Shown here one piece after another: positions 41,079 through 51,210 of a stretch of DNA of 64,000 nt. The position numbers and the translations under genes are program-made. The DNA lies in contig JADJOY010000001.1 of the NCBI GenBank assembly GCA_016713535.1, forward strand, positions 600,640 through 664,639. Direction: 5' to 3'. The notes under the pieces are model-generated. The model was not told where the DNA came from. It searched no databases and was given only the letters and a program-made list of their open reading frames with translations. The DNA comes from JADJOY01 sp016713535 [NCBI: Deltaproteobacteria bacterium]. GTDB taxonomy: Bacteria > JADJOY01. The first letter of the stretch is position 1, and the number at the start of each line of letters is the position of its first letter.

Positions 41079-41600
41079 TTGGGACTCTGGGCACGGTTCA
41101 AGGCGTGGCTGAGACGGGGTCGCAAGTCGGCGGCTCCGGTTCGCCGCGCAGCGCCCGACGCACAGGCCGGGCCCGACGGCGCGAGGAAGGGCACACCCGC
41201 CCGGGTTCCGACCACGTCGGATCCGGCGGCCTTCGTGAAGCTGGCGGAGCGCTACCTAGGCATGCAGATGGCCGACACCGCGCTCCACGTGTGCCAGCGC
41301 GGCCTCGAGGCGCATCCGGACCACGTCGCGGGCCGGGCCCTGCTGGCGCGGATCTACGTGGCGAAGGGAATGCGCGCCGACGCCCAGCAGCTCATCGACG
41401 CCCTCGTGGCGGAGCTGGGGGACGCACCCGAGGTCGCGACACTGAAAGGCCTGATGACGAGTGGTCCGCCAGCGGGCGCACGCGGTGCCGAGTCGCCCGC
41501 GGGGGTGCCGGCCGGCGACTCGACGCGGCGCGAGCTGCAGGCGCTCGAAGGCTACCTCGGCCGGATCCGGCGCGAGCTGAGTCGACTGGGGCCCGTCTGA
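41079..41600 (+). CDS. Small TPR-like protein
   Basis: 173 residues from a TTG at 41079, chosen because TAGGAG stands 8 bases before it; a GTG at 41034 is in frame but has no ribosome site. The N-terminus is Arg/Lys-rich (WARFKAWLRRGRKSAA). Residues about 55-125 form two TPR-like helical pairs (FVKLAERYLGMQMADTAL, LEAHPDHVAGRALLARIY). The tail ends in a short helix. Likely a protein-interaction module; nothing more specific can be said. Lies 69 bp before efp. Confidence 0.7.
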   Translation: MGLWARFKAWLRRGRKSAAPVRRAAPDAQAGPDGARKGTPARVPTTSDPAAFVKLAERYLGMQMADTALHVCQRGLEAHPDHVAGRALLARIYVAKGMRADAQQLIDALVAELGDAPEVATLKGLMTSGPPAGARGAESPAGVPAGDSTRRELQALEGYLGRIRRELSRLGPV

Positions 41601-41669
41601 CGCCGTTCGACGCGCTCGCGAGCCGAATCGCCCGCGAGCGATCCATCCTGCAGTCGTGAGGGGTTCGAC

Positions 41670-42250
41670 ATGATTTCGACCGCGGAGTTTCGCAAGGGCC
41701 TCAAGATCGAGATGAACGGAGAGCCCTTCATCATCGTGGACTTCCAGCACGTGAAGCCAGGCAAGGGCGGAGCGTTCGTGCGCACGAAGCTCAAGAGCCT
41801 GATCACGAGCAAGGTGCTCGACCAGACCTTCCGTTCGGGCGACAAGGTCGATGTTCCAGACGTCGAGACCCACGAGATGCAGTACCTGTTCCGGGTCGGT
41901 GAGGACATCACGCTGATGGACACGACGAGCTACGAGCAGCACACCTACACCGCCACGGAGCTCGGTTCCGACATCCAGTGGACCAAGGACGGCGTCACCA
42001 TCGAGGTCCAGGTCTACAAGGGCCGGCCGATCGGGATCGAGCTGCCGATCTTCGTCGAGCTTGCGATCGTGAGGACGGATCCGGGCATCCGCGGTGACAC
42101 GGCGACCGGGGGCACCAAGCCCGCGGTGCTCGGAAGTCGGGCGCGTCGATCCAGGTGCCCCTCTTCCTCAACGAAGGGGACACCGTGAAGGTCGACACCC
42201 GCACGGGCGAATACGTCGAGCGCCTCTCGAGCTCGCGAGGGAAGTCGTGA
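41670..42250 (+). CDS. efp: Translation elongation factor P (frameshifted)
   Basis: Relieves ribosome stalling at polyproline. The N-terminal KOW-like domain has the loop [12 protein letters not shown] whose lysine (about residue 34) is the one modified in many bacteria. Middle OB domain: [17 protein letters not shown] two-base insertion near 42130 breaks the frame; beyond it the standard third domain follows ([26 protein letters not shown]). The corrected end TGA 42248-42250 overlaps the GTG start of accB. Since efp is nearly universal and otherwise well conserved here, the indel is likely a sequence error. Confidence 0.92.
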
Positions 42251-42711
42251 CGGACCGCGAGATCACCGATCTGATCCGGTTCCTGATCCAGACGGACGTC
42301 CGCGAGTTTCGACTCGAGCGAGAGGGAGAGAAGCTCGAGATCGTGCGGTCGCTGCCGAGCGGGGCGGCCGAGGCGACCCCTGCGCCTGTCGCTTACCGGA
42401 TGCCCGAGCCGGCGATGCCGGTTCGCTCGGACCCTGGTTCGCGCGAGCTCTCGACCTCGGACGAGGAGTACCGCGCGATCTCGTCGCCGCTGGTCGGCAC
42501 GTTCTTCCGCTGCCCGGCCCCCGGCAAGCCGCCGTTCGTGGAGGTCGGTTCGGTGGTCGAGTCGGGCGCGACGCTCTGCATCGTCGAGTCGATGAAGGTG
42601 ATGAACGAGATCGAGAGCGACGTGAAGGGACGGGTCGCGAAGATCCTCGTCGAGGACGGGCAGCCGGTGGAGTACGGTCAGCACCTGTTCCTGGTCGAGC
42701 CGATCCTTTGA
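42247..42711 (+). CDS. accB: Biotin carboxyl carrier protein of acetyl-CoA carboxylase
   Basis: 154 residues, GTG start overlapping the efp stop. The N-terminal helix [20 protein letters not shown], a short Ala/Pro linker and the biotinyl domain (residues about 75-154) with the biotinylation site [10 protein letters not shown]. The canonical motif is EAMKMMNE; Ser and Val replacements are seen in other bacteria. It carries the carboxyl group between AccC and AccAD in fatty acid synthesis. Confidence 0.95.
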   Translation: MTDREITDLIRFLIQTDVREFRLEREGEKLEIVRSLPSGAAEATPAPVAYRMPEPAMPVRSDPGSRELSTSDEEYRAISSPLVGTFFRCPAPGKPPFVEVGSVVESGATLCIVESMKVMNEIESDVKGRVAKILVEDGQPVEYGQHLFLVEPIL

Positions 42712-42748
42712 CGGTGTCCCGGCCAGGTTTCTCGAGGCCTCCGACCCG

Positions 42749-44098
42749 ATGCCCATGATTCGCAAGGTGTTGATCGCCACGCGGGGCGAGGTCGCGCTCC
42801 GCATCATCCGCACCTGCCGCGAGATGGGGATCCGCACGGTCGCCGTGTGCTCGACGGCCGAGCGCGAGGCGCTCCACGTCCGCCTCGCCGACGAGAGTGT
42901 GTGCATCGGCCCCCCGCCGATCGCGGAGAGCTACCTCAACGTGCCGCGGCTCCTCGGCGCCGCCGAGACCACCGGCGCCGACGCGATCCATCCCGGCTAC
43001 GGCCTGCTGTCCGAGAGCGCGGCGTTCGCCGAGGTCTGCCACAACTGCGGCATCACGTTCATCGGGCCGACGCTGCGCAACCTGCGGTTGATGGGAAACA
43101 AGGGAAAGGCCCGCGAGGTGGTCAGTCGCGCAGGCGTGCCGGTGTTGCCAGGCATCCCACGCAAGATCTCGGATGCCCGCGAGGCCCTCCGCGCGGCGTC
43201 TGGCGTCGGCTTTCCGGTGCTCATCAAGGCGGCGTCGGGTGCCGGGGGCCGCGGGTTGCGCGTGGTCCGAGAGCCGAGCGAGTTCCTCGACGCTTACGAG
43301 ACGGCGCGCGCGGACGTGCGGGCGGCGTTCGGAGACGAGCACCTGATCGTCGAGCGGTATTGCACCGACGCTCGGCACGTCGAGTTCCAGATCCTCGCGG
43401 ACACGGACGGCAATGCGGTCCACCTCGGTGAGCGGGAGTGCACCATCCAGCGCCGCTTCGAGAAGGTCCTCGAGGAGTCACCCTGCGGCGCCATGACTCC
43501 GGCGCTGCGCGCGGAGATGGGCGAGGCCGCGATCAAGGCCGCGGCCGCGGTCAACTACGCCAACGTCGGCACGGTGGAGTTCTTGCTCGACGCCAAGGGC
43601 CGTTACTACTTCATCGAGATGAGCGCGCGGATCCAGGTCGAGCACCCGGTCACCGAGATGGTGACGGGGGTCGATGTCGTGAAGGAGCAGATCCAGCTCG
43701 CCGACGGCCAGCCACTCGCCATCCACCAGGAAGACGTACGGCTGCGCGGCCATGCGATCGAGTGCCGGATCTACGCCGAAGACCCGGTGACCTTCGAAAG
43801 GTCGTATGGTACAGTCGCGCGGTATCATCCACCCGGTGGAAGCGGCGTCCGAGTCGAGAGCGCGCTGCAAGTCAACGACCCGGTCTCCCCTCACTCCGAC
43901 CCGTTGCTCGCGAAGGTGATCGCCCACGCAGAGACCCGTCCCGCTGCGATCGCGAAGATGAGGGTCGCTCTCCGGGAAATGGTTCTCGACGGCCTTCCAT
44001 CCAACCTCGACCTGCACCGCCAGATTCTGGCGGACCCCGACTTCGTCGAGGGGCGCGTGACGAGCAGCTTCTTGTCCCGCTTCGGGGGCCGGCCGTGA
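42749..44098 (+). CDS. accC: Biotin carboxylase subunit of acetyl-CoA carboxylase
   Basis: 449-residue ATP-grasp enzyme, intact and of normal length. The N-terminus reads IRKVLIATRGEVALRIIR (usually ANRGEIA); HPGYGLLSE, the glycine-rich lid IKAASGAGGRGLRVV, RHVEFQIL, ERECTIQRR and EMSARIQVEHPVTE are all present. It carboxylates biotin on AccB using bicarbonate and ATP. The ATG at 42749 or 42755 may start it. It follows accB by 37 bp. Confidence 0.95.
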   Translation: MPMIRKVLIATRGEVALRIIRTCREMGIRTVAVCSTAEREALHVRLADESVCIGPPPIAESYLNVPRLLGAAETTGADAIHPGYGLLSESAAFAEVCHNCGITFIGPTLRNLRLMGNKGKAREVVSRAGVPVLPGIPRKISDAREALRAASGVGFPVLIKAASGAGGRGLRVVREPSEFLDAYETARADVRAAFGDEHLIVERYCTDARHVEFQILADTDGNAVHLGERECTIQRRFEKVLEESPCGAMTPALRAEMGEAAIKAAAAVNYANVGTVEFLLDAKGRYYFIEMSARIQVEHPVTEMVTGVDVVKEQIQLADGQPLAIHQEDVRLRGHAIECRIYAEDPVTFERSYGTVARYHPPGGSGVRVESALQVNDPVSPHSDPLLAKVIAHAETRPAAIAKMRVALREMVLDGLPSNLDLHRQILADPDFVEGRVTSSFLSRFGGRP

Positions 44099-44150
44099 GG
44101 TCGGCCATGGCGCATCCGTCGAGCGAACCAGGATAGGAAAGGACGCGGTC

Positions 44151-45976
44151 TTGGCCAAAGGGAAGCGATCCAAGCCCTCGCTACTCGATCGACTCGGGCT
44201 GACGAGCCTGTTTCGCCGGCGCGGCGACGACAAGCTCATCAACGAGTACGAGGAGATCGTCCGACAGAACCCGGACGACTACCGCGCTCGGATCAAGCTC
44301 GCCGAGTTCTACGCCAAGCAGGGAACCAGCAGCGCGCCGAGGAAGAGTTCCTCACCGTCGCCAAGTCGTACAAGGAAGACGGCTTCAACCTCAAGGCGAT
44401 CGCGACCTACAAACAGGTCCTGAAGCTCAACCCCGATAACTCGACGATCATCCTCGAGCTCGCCGACCTCTACAAGCGCCAGGGGCTGATCCGCGACGCG
44501 ATCGACCAGTACCACGCCGCGATCGTCATCTTCCAGGCCAACCAGCAAAAGAACGAGGTCCTGCACGTCCTCAAGCGGATGAGCGAGCTCAGCCACGAGA
44601 GTGTCGACCTCGGGCTCAAGCTGGCGGACCTGTTCGCCGCGGAGGGCTACACGCGCGAGGCGAGCGATCAGCTCCTCACCGTCGCGGGCCTGCTCGCCGA
44701 GCGCGGTGAGCGCGATCGCTCCGAGAAGGTCCTCGCCCGCCTCCTGGAGACCCACGGCGACATCGCCGAAGGTCTCCGGGTGGTCCAGGAGCTCTACGAC
44801 GAAAAGGGAGCGGGCACGAAGGCCTCGATGGTCGCCGACCTCGGTCACGAGGTCGGGCGCCACGGTGACCTTCCGACGGTCGTCCGCCGGCTGTGGGGGA
44901 TCGAGGCCAGCGACTCCGCGGCGCTGATGTCGGAGCCGCCGCTGCCGCCGCCCCACGCTGCCGCCCCACATGCGCCGCTACCCGAGCCGGAGCACGAGGA
45001 GCCGCACCGCGACAAGGTCGTCGATCGCAAGAGCCTCGACGACGAGATCGAGAGCTTCATCCAGAGCTACAACTGGTCCGACGAGGCCAACGCCGAAGCC
45101 GCGGCAGGCGGCGCGCGTGGGCGGGAGCCCGACTTCCTGGGGGGCGGGGAGGACCCGTTCGCCGCTGGTGGCCCGCCGAGCGACGCCTTCTCGTACGAAT
45201 CCCCTCCCACCTCGGGCAACGACCTCCACGCCGACGAGCCGCTCGACCAGTGGGCCAACCCGGCCCCCTCCGAGGGCGTCGAGGACGTTCTCACCCGCGC
45301 TCTCTCCGAGGATGGAACGGGCGACCTGGAGCACCGCGGGGAAGCGGCGGCGGCATCGTGGCTCGACGTGGGCGAGCCGGCGGCGCCGGCGGCTTTCGGC
45401 GACGAGGACGACCCCGCTTTCTACCGCGTCGAGACGGAGGCGGACGACCGGATTCGCCTGAAGTCCGACCGTGACTACCTCGACAAGATGCCGAGCCAGA
45501 TCGATCCGGAGTCGCTCAACCCGAACAACGCCGAAATCTTCACTCGATCCGGCTTCGAGCGCGTCTTCGGCGAGTTCAAGAAGGGGCTCGAGCAGCAGAT
45601 CGGCGTCGAGGACGCCGACACCCACTACAACCTCGGCATCGCGTACAAGGAGATGGCGCTCATCGACGACGCCATCCACGAGTTCGAGATCGCGGCGCAG
45701 GATCCCACCTGGCGCGCCGATGCGTTGACGATGATCGCGTTGTGCCACGAGGACAACGAGGACCTCGAGACGGCCATCGATTTCCTGAAGGAAGCGCTCG
45801 ACTCGGAGGGGGTCACCCAGGAGAAGGCCACCGGGTTGCTCTACGAGATCGGCCTCGCCCATGAAGCGCTCGCGCGCTACGACGAGGCCTACGACTACTT
45901 CAGCAAGGTGTACGCGGTGGACGAGGACTACCGCAACGTCAAGAAGAAGCTGGCCGACCTTCTCAAGGAGCTGTGA
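44151..45976 (+). CDS. Large TPR protein with disordered middle (frameshifted)
   Basis: About 608 residues after bridging one indel near 44330, with a TTG start (MAKGKRSKPSLLDRLGL). Residues about 30-240 form TPR repeats (LAEFYAKQG, AIATYKQVLKLNPDNSTIILE, LADLYKRQG). Residues about 260-430 are Pro/Ala/Glu/Asp-rich and probably disordered. A second TPR block fills the C-terminus (THYNLGIAYKEMALIDDAIHEFEIAAQDP ... in pieces) and ends in KKKLADLLKEL. Likely a scaffold for protein contacts, similar in design to FrzS/FimV-like scaffolds of polarly localised machines, though no homology is claimed. Confidence 0.8.
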
Positions 45977-46034
45977 CGGCGATAGAGTGATCGGGCCTCA
46001 CGCGGGTCGTGCGCGCGGGTGGCCAGGAAGTCAG

Positions 46035-46110
46035 GCGGGCATAGCTCAGTTGGTAGAGTACGAGCTTCCCAAGCTCGGTGTCGCGGGTTCGAATCCCGTT
46101 GCCCGCTCCA
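46035..46110 (+). tRNA. tRNA-Gly, anticodon CCC
   Basis: Full cloverleaf: acceptor GCGGGCA (46035-46041) pairs with TGCCCGC (46100-46106), anticodon stem CGAGC/GCTCG around loop TTCCCAA with anticodon CCC at 46068-46070, and T-arm with GTTCGAAT. The discriminator T and CCA (46107-46110) are encoded. CCC reads GGG glycine codons, useful in a GC-rich genome. Confidence 0.95.
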
Positions 46111-46324
46111 GAGAGTGACTCAAGCTCGCGGCGGCCTCCGCCGCGGGAATGAAGCGGCCGGTTCGAGACGAGGGGTGGAAGGGCGCTGAGCCCGAGGCTC
46201 CGGCTCGATCCGCACTCGCCCCGCTCCCGTGCGCGCGGCGCGGCCTGGTCCCGGAGCCGCTAGCAAAACGGGTACCCTACAAAATGTAGTGGTGCCTCTT
46301 GCGACACCATACCCGGTCTTGTAT

Positions 46325-46362
46325 GTTCGGCGCCGAACCGTGGCACGATACGGTCTCGTGCC
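46325..46362 (+). promoter_or_regulatory. Palindrome and hairpin before smc, possible operator
   Basis: A perfect 14-bp palindrome (GTTCGGCGCCGAAC, 46325-46338) overlaps a possible -10 box (TATGTT, 46322-46327; TTGCGA at 46299-46304, 17-bp spacer). A 7-bp-stem hairpin (46342-46348 with 46356-46362) follows, 26 bp before the smc ATG. The layout could be an operator plus leader structure; nothing shows the factor. Confidence 0.4.
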
Positions 46363-46388
46363 GAACTCCAAGACAACCGGGGTAGTGG

Positions 46389-49300
46389 ATGCGTATCCAG
46401 TCGCTGGAGATCGTGGGATTCAAGTCGTTCGCCGAGCGCACCAAGCTCGAGTTCACCGACGGGGTCACCGCGATCGTCGGACCGAACGGCTGCGGCAAGT
46501 CCAACGTCGCCGACGCCCTCATGTGGGTTCTCGGCGAGCAGAGCAACAAGCGCCTGCGCGGCCGGAGCATGGAGGACCTGCTCTTCAACGGCTCCGAGTC
46601 GATGAAGCAGGTCGGACTCGCCGAGGTCCAGCTGACGTTCGGTGTGGACGGCGACGACCTCCCCGCACCGTACAAGGGTTATCCGGCCATCACGGTCGGC
46701 CGGCGGATCTACCGCACCGGCGAGAGCGAATACTCGATCAACAACACGCCGTGCCGCCTCAAGGACATCACCGACATCTTTCTCGGCACCGGAGTGGGTA
46801 GCCGTACCTATTCGGTGATCGAGCAGGGTCGCGTCAGCCAGCTCGTCGGCGCCAAGCCTCACGACCGGCGCGCGTTCATCGAAGAGGTCGCCGGCATCAG
46901 CCGCTACCGCAGCCGGCGGATGGAGGCCGAGCGCAAGCTCGAAGCCACCACCAGAACATGCAGCACGTCGACGCGATCCTCCACCGAGCTCGAGCGACAG
47001 GTCGGCTCGCTCTCGCGTCAGGCGCGCAAGGCGGAGCGCTACGAACAGGCGCGCAGCGAGATCCGGCGCCTCGACGCCGACCTGACCGGGCGGCACGTGC
47101 TGTTGCTACGGACCGAGCGCAACGGTCAGGCGGTACTGCTCGAGTCGCTGCAGCGCGAGCAGGCCGCGGGCGCGGTGGCGCTCTCGAAGGCCGAGGCCGA
47201 TCTCGAGCGCGAGCGTCTCGAGCTGATCGAGATCGAGCGCACCGCGCGCGACCGTGACGCCGACCATCACGCCGTGGTCATGCGCCTCAACCAGGCCGAG
47301 CAGAGCCTCAAGTTCGTGGAGGCCGAGCAGGGACGGATCGCGGAGCGGCGCACGCGTCTCGACTCGGACTGCCAGACCCAGGACGTGCTGCGCGTCGAGC
47401 TCGAGGACCGCAGCCGGGTCGCGACCGAGCGGCAGACCGAGGCGCTGGCGACATTCGAGACCGCCGCGGCGCACCGTGCCGGGATCGACGACGCGCTGCG
47501 CGCCGAGCGGCTCGCACAGGCTGGCGCCGAGGCCGAGCTCGACGAGAAGCGCTCGGCGCACTTCGCCTTGCTCAACGCGCGCTCGATGATCGAGGGCGAG
47601 ATCAAGACCCTCGACAAGCGCGAGGCCCAGCTCGGCGTGCGTCTCGACCGCAAGCACGGCGAGCGTTCGGCGGCGCTGCGCCAGATCGAGGTCCTGAGCG
47701 AGGGCGCCGTCGCGTCCTCGACGGAGCTCGAGCACCTCAACCGCCACCGCGATGGCCTCGCGACCGAGCGCGCCGAGGTGCGCGAGCGCGCCGTCGAGCG
47801 TCGCGCCGAGCTGGCGACGGTGGTCAGGGGCTGGACACGGTGCGCGGCCAGCTCGCTCGCTCGGAGAGCCGCTGGACGTCCCTCGAGGAGTCGATCCGGC
47901 GCCGCGAGGGCATGACCGCGGGCGCCCGCCGCCTCCTGGCCGAGCCGCGCGGCGAGGACTCGACGATCCGCGGCACCGTCTCGGACGTGGTCACGGCCGA
48001 GGACCGCTTCGCGCGCGCGGTGGAGGCGTGGCTCGGGCCTGCGCTCGAATACGTCCTGGTCGGCTCGGTGCGCGAGAGCATGCCGTGGGTCGCGCTGCTT
48101 CATCGCGAGAACGTCGGCCGCGCGGGCCTCGCGCCCATGGCGGCCGCGCGCACGCGGCCCGAGGACGTCGCCGCGGCCGTCGCTCCCGACGCGCCAGGTG
48201 TTCTCGGTCGCGTCCGCGACCTGGTGCAGGTCGAGGAGAGCTACCGCACGGTCGTCGAGGAGCTGCTCGGCGAGGCGTGGGTGGTCGAGACCCTCGATCA
48301 GGCCGTCTCGGCCTGGGAGGCGGGCGTTCGCGTGCCGCTCGTCACCCTCCAGGGCGACATCGTCCAGCCATCGGGCATCGTCCTCGGTGGGAGCGTGGCG
48401 GAGGGCACCGCCGGGCCAATCGCCCAGCGCAACGAGATGCGCCGGCTCGAGCAGGAGGTCGCGACCCTGCGCGTCGCGCTCGACGACCATCAGCGCGACA
48501 AGAGCCGGCTCGGCGCCGATCTCGCGCAGCTCGAAGCGCGATTCGAGGAGCTCGGCCGGCTGCTCGAGCGCGGCGAGGCGCGCCGCATGGAGGCGGTGCG
48601 CTCGCTCGGCACCGCGGAGGAAGCCATCCGCCGGCAGCGCGAGGTCGTCGAGGCGCTGGCCTTCGAGATCGACGAGGCCACCCGCGAGCTCGGCACCATC
48701 GCGACGGAGCGCGAGGCGCACCAGGAGCAGCTACGGGTCACCATCGAGGAAGCGGATCGCCACCTCGAGGAGCTCGTCGCCGGCAAGGCGCGCCGCGAGG
48801 AGGCGGTGGCGCGCATCGAGGCGCTCGCCGCCGAGCAGCTCGAGGCTGCTCGCCACGAGGCCTCCGCGGCGCAGGACCGGCGCGCGCGCGACCGCGAGCT
48901 GACCGAGCTCGCCGAGCGCCTGCGTGAGGTCGCCGGACGGATGGCGGCGTCGGACGAGGAGCGGCGCTCGCTCGAGGTCCGCGTGGCGGAGCTCGCCGAG
49001 AAGGCCGGCGAGGCCGAGGCGGTGAGGCTCACCGAGAGCGCCGCTCGCGACCGCCTCGAGTCCGAGCAGCGTGAGCTCGGCGCGCGAGTCGACACGATGC
49101 GCTCGGACATCGCGGAGCTCGACGCGCGAACGCGCGCCAACCGCATCTCGCTCGACTCGGTCCAGAGCGCGATCCAGGCCGAGCAGGTCAAGCGCGCCGA
49201 GATCGAGATCCGCATCGAGAGCCTCGCGCAGGGTTTCCACGATCGCTACGCCATCACGCTCGACGCCGCCGAGATCACGGTCGCGCCGTCCGAGGTCGAG

Positions 49301-49945
49301 GCCGAGGGCTGGGCGGTTCGCCTCGAGGAGCTGCGCAAGCGCATCCACCAGATGGGCGAGGTCAACCCGGGCGCCGTCGAGGAGCACCGCCAGGTGGTCG
49401 AGCGCCGCGATTTCTACGCCACCCAGCGCGCCGATCTCGCCAAGAGTCTCGAGGAGCTCACCCAGGCCATCACCAACATCAACCGCACCACCCGGCGGCG
49501 CTTCCGCGAAGCCTTCGACATGGTGCGCGAGTCGTTCCAGCAGGTGTTTCCGCGGCTCTTCCCGGGTGGTCAAGGCGACCTGCTGCTCAGCGAGGGTGCC
49601 GATCTGCTCGAGGCCGGCGTCGAGATCGTGGTGCGCCCGGCGGGCAAGAAGCTCCAGTCGATCGACCTGCTCTCCGGCGGCGAGAAGGCCATGGCGGCGC
49701 TCGCGCTCATGTTCGCGATCCTCAAGGTCAAGCCGTCGCCGTTCTGCCTGCTCGACGAGGTGGATGCACCCCTCGACGAGGCGAACATCGGCCGCTTCAA
49801 CGACCTGGTCCGGGAGCTCGCCGTCAACTCGCAGGTGGTGGTGATCACCCACAGCAAGAAGACGATGGGCGTCGCCGACCGCCTCTACGGCGTCACGATG
49901 CCGAAGCCCGGGATCTCGCAGGTGGTGGGAGTGAGCCTGAACTGA
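46389..49945 (+). CDS. smc: Chromosome segregation ATPase SMC (frameshifted)
   Basis: About 1,185 residues, the normal SMC size, after correction. The N-terminal head has Walker A GPNGCGKSN and the conserved IQSLEIVGFKSFAERT start. Two long coiled coils flank a hinge (about residues 520-660, GTVSDVVTAEDRFARAVEAW ... LVTLQGDIVQPSGIVLGG in pieces). The C-terminal head shows the signature LLSGGEKAMAALALMFAI, Walker B FCLLDEVDAPLDEAN and VVVITHSKKTM. Frame disturbances occur at about 46955-47000 (two compensating shifts) and near 47830. It organises and separates chromosomes. An 8-bp-stem hairpin follows at once (49946-49977). Confidence 0.95.
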
Positions 49946-49977
49946 CGGCTCGCGAGAAGACGTGTGCCGGCGAGCCG
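49946..49977 (+). terminator. Possible hairpin between convergent smc and BFD-type genes
   Basis: CGGCTCGC (49946-49953) and GCGAGCCG (49970-49977), 16-base loop, beginning right after the smc stop and ending 7 bp from the stop of the convergent gene. No T-run. Confidence 0.35.
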
Positions 49978-49983
49978 GAACGA

Positions 49984-50412
49984 TCAGTAACGGCGCGGCT
50001 TGCCGCCGAACCCGCCGCCCGGGCGTGGAGTCCCACCACCGTTCGCGCCCGGCAGCGGACCCGGCGTACCACCGGCCGCCACCAGCATGGCGTTGATCGG
50101 GCCGGTGCAGCGGGTCGCGCCGCACGCACCCGTGGTCGCGCCGGTGCGCCGGCGAACGTCGGGGATCGTGCGCGCGCCTGCCCGGATCGCCTGCTCGATC
50201 GTCTTGCGACGGATGCCGCGGCAGATGCACACCACCTGGAATCCCTGCAGCAAGGCGGCGTCCGGCGAGCTGGTCACCGACGGGCTCGCTGGCGGCGTCT
50301 GCTGCGCGGTGGACCCGGCCACCGGTGGCGCCGCGGCGGAGGGCGCCGGAGGCGGAGCCTCTCGGACCGGATCGCTCGACGAGCCGGGAGAAGAGGGATC
50401 GTGGTCGCTCAA
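49984..50412 (-). CDS. BFD-like [2Fe-2S]-binding protein
   Basis: About 142 residues from a TTG at 50412; the start is uncertain. The first 60 residues are Pro/Ser/Ala-rich and probably disordered. The conserved core is VVCICRGIRRKTIEQAIRAG, then TIPDVRRRTGATTGACGATRC, giving a CxC ... Cx4C pattern as in BFD-type [2Fe-2S] domains of bacterioferritin-associated ferredoxin and of amino-acid dehydrogenase subunits. The C-terminus is Gly/Pro-rich. It may store or hand on a cluster or electrons. It neighbours, on the other strand, a second small [2Fe-2S] protein. Confidence 0.65.
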   Translation of the reverse strand: MSDHDPSSPGSSSDPVREAPPPAPSAAAPPVAGSTAQQTPPASPSVTSSPDAALLQGFQVVCICRGIRRKTIEQAIRAGARTIPDVRRRTGATTGACGATRCTGPINAMLVAAGGTPGPLPGANGGGTPRPGGGFGGKPRRY

Positions 50413-50541
50413 GCGGAGTGCTCGGGGGGTGGTCGGTGGCCCGACCACCGTTGACGCATTTTTCGACGGGTTCCTAGGATAACGAAGGTTCGCGCGCGAG
50501 ACGAACGCGCCGGTCGCGCGGCTCGCGCGGGAGGTTGGCCC

Positions 50542-50871
50542 ATGGCGTACCAGCGACACTTCTTCGTATGCACGACGCAGCGCCCGCCCTTCGGCAAGCC
50601 CTCGTGCGGCGCGCAGGGATCCGCTGCGATCGTCGCGGCGCTGGTGGCCGAGCTCGACGAGCGGCCGGAGCTCGCGGGGACCGTCGCAGTCGCGACGTCG
50701 AGCTGCCTCGGCCCGTGCTTCGATGGGCCGACCGTGGTCGTCTACCCCGAAGGCACGTGGTACACGGGCGTGAAGCCCGAGGACGTGCCGGAGATCGGCG
50801 AGCAGCACATGGCCGGCGGCGAGCCGGTGGCGAGGCTTCGCAACGCGAGCCTGAGCGCGGCGCCGAAGTGA
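50542..50871 (+). CDS. Thioredoxin-like [2Fe-2S] ferredoxin
   Basis: 109 residues, intact. Cysteines at 10, 22, 55 and 59 (FFVCTTQRPP, GKPSCGAQGS, SSCLGPCFDG) match the thioredoxin-like ferredoxin family related to the NuoE domain and Aquifex/Azotobacter FeSII proteins. YPEGTWYTGVKPEDVPEI is the family's C-terminal segment. GGGAGG lies upstream of the ATG. An electron-carrier role is known for the family; partners here are unknown. Confidence 0.9.
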   Translation: MAYQRHFFVCTTQRPPFGKPSCGAQGSAAIVAALVAELDERPELAGTVAVATSSCLGPCFDGPTVVVYPEGTWYTGVKPEDVPEIGEQHMAGGEPVARLRNASLSAAPK

Positions 50872-50898
50872 GCGTGCGCCGCAGGCGGCGCACGCGGC

Positions 50899-51123
50899 TC
50901 ACTCGGAGACGACGTTCTTGAGGTCCGGCAGGTCTTCCTTCAGCCGTTGAAGGATGCTGACTTGCAGGGTGTAGCGTTCGGCATAATCCTCGGCTTCGAT
51001 GCCGTGAAACCGAACGTTCACGATGCCGTCGTCGGTGACGGACACCAGCTCGACACCGAGGCCGTCGCTCGCCAGACCGGGCTGGATTTCCTCGTCGATG
51101 ATCTCGCGGATCCGATTTTCCAT
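50899..51123 (-). CDS. NifU C-terminal-domain-like protein lacking the CxxC motif
   Basis: 74 residues. IREIIDEEIQPGLASDGLGVELVSVTDDGIVNVRF follows the fold pattern of the NifU C-terminal (Nfu) domain, in which a CxxC carries a transient Fe-S cluster. At that place the protein has HGIEAEDYAERYTLQ and contains no cysteine at all, so it cannot hold a cluster by itself. It may be a regulatory or scaffold relative. The family match is by pattern and not certain. The ATG at 51123 starts it; it is convergent with the ferredoxin gene. Confidence 0.6.
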   Translation of the reverse strand: MENRIREIIDEEIQPGLASDGLGVELVSVTDDGIVNVRFHGIEAEDYAERYTLQVSILQRLKEDLPDLKNVVSE

Positions 51124-51210
51124 GGCCGTCGGAAACCATAGCCCCGCGAAAACCGGCACGCAATCGACGGCCGCGATCCTCGTCGCGGCGCGCCCGGGAA
51201 GGCGCCGAGC

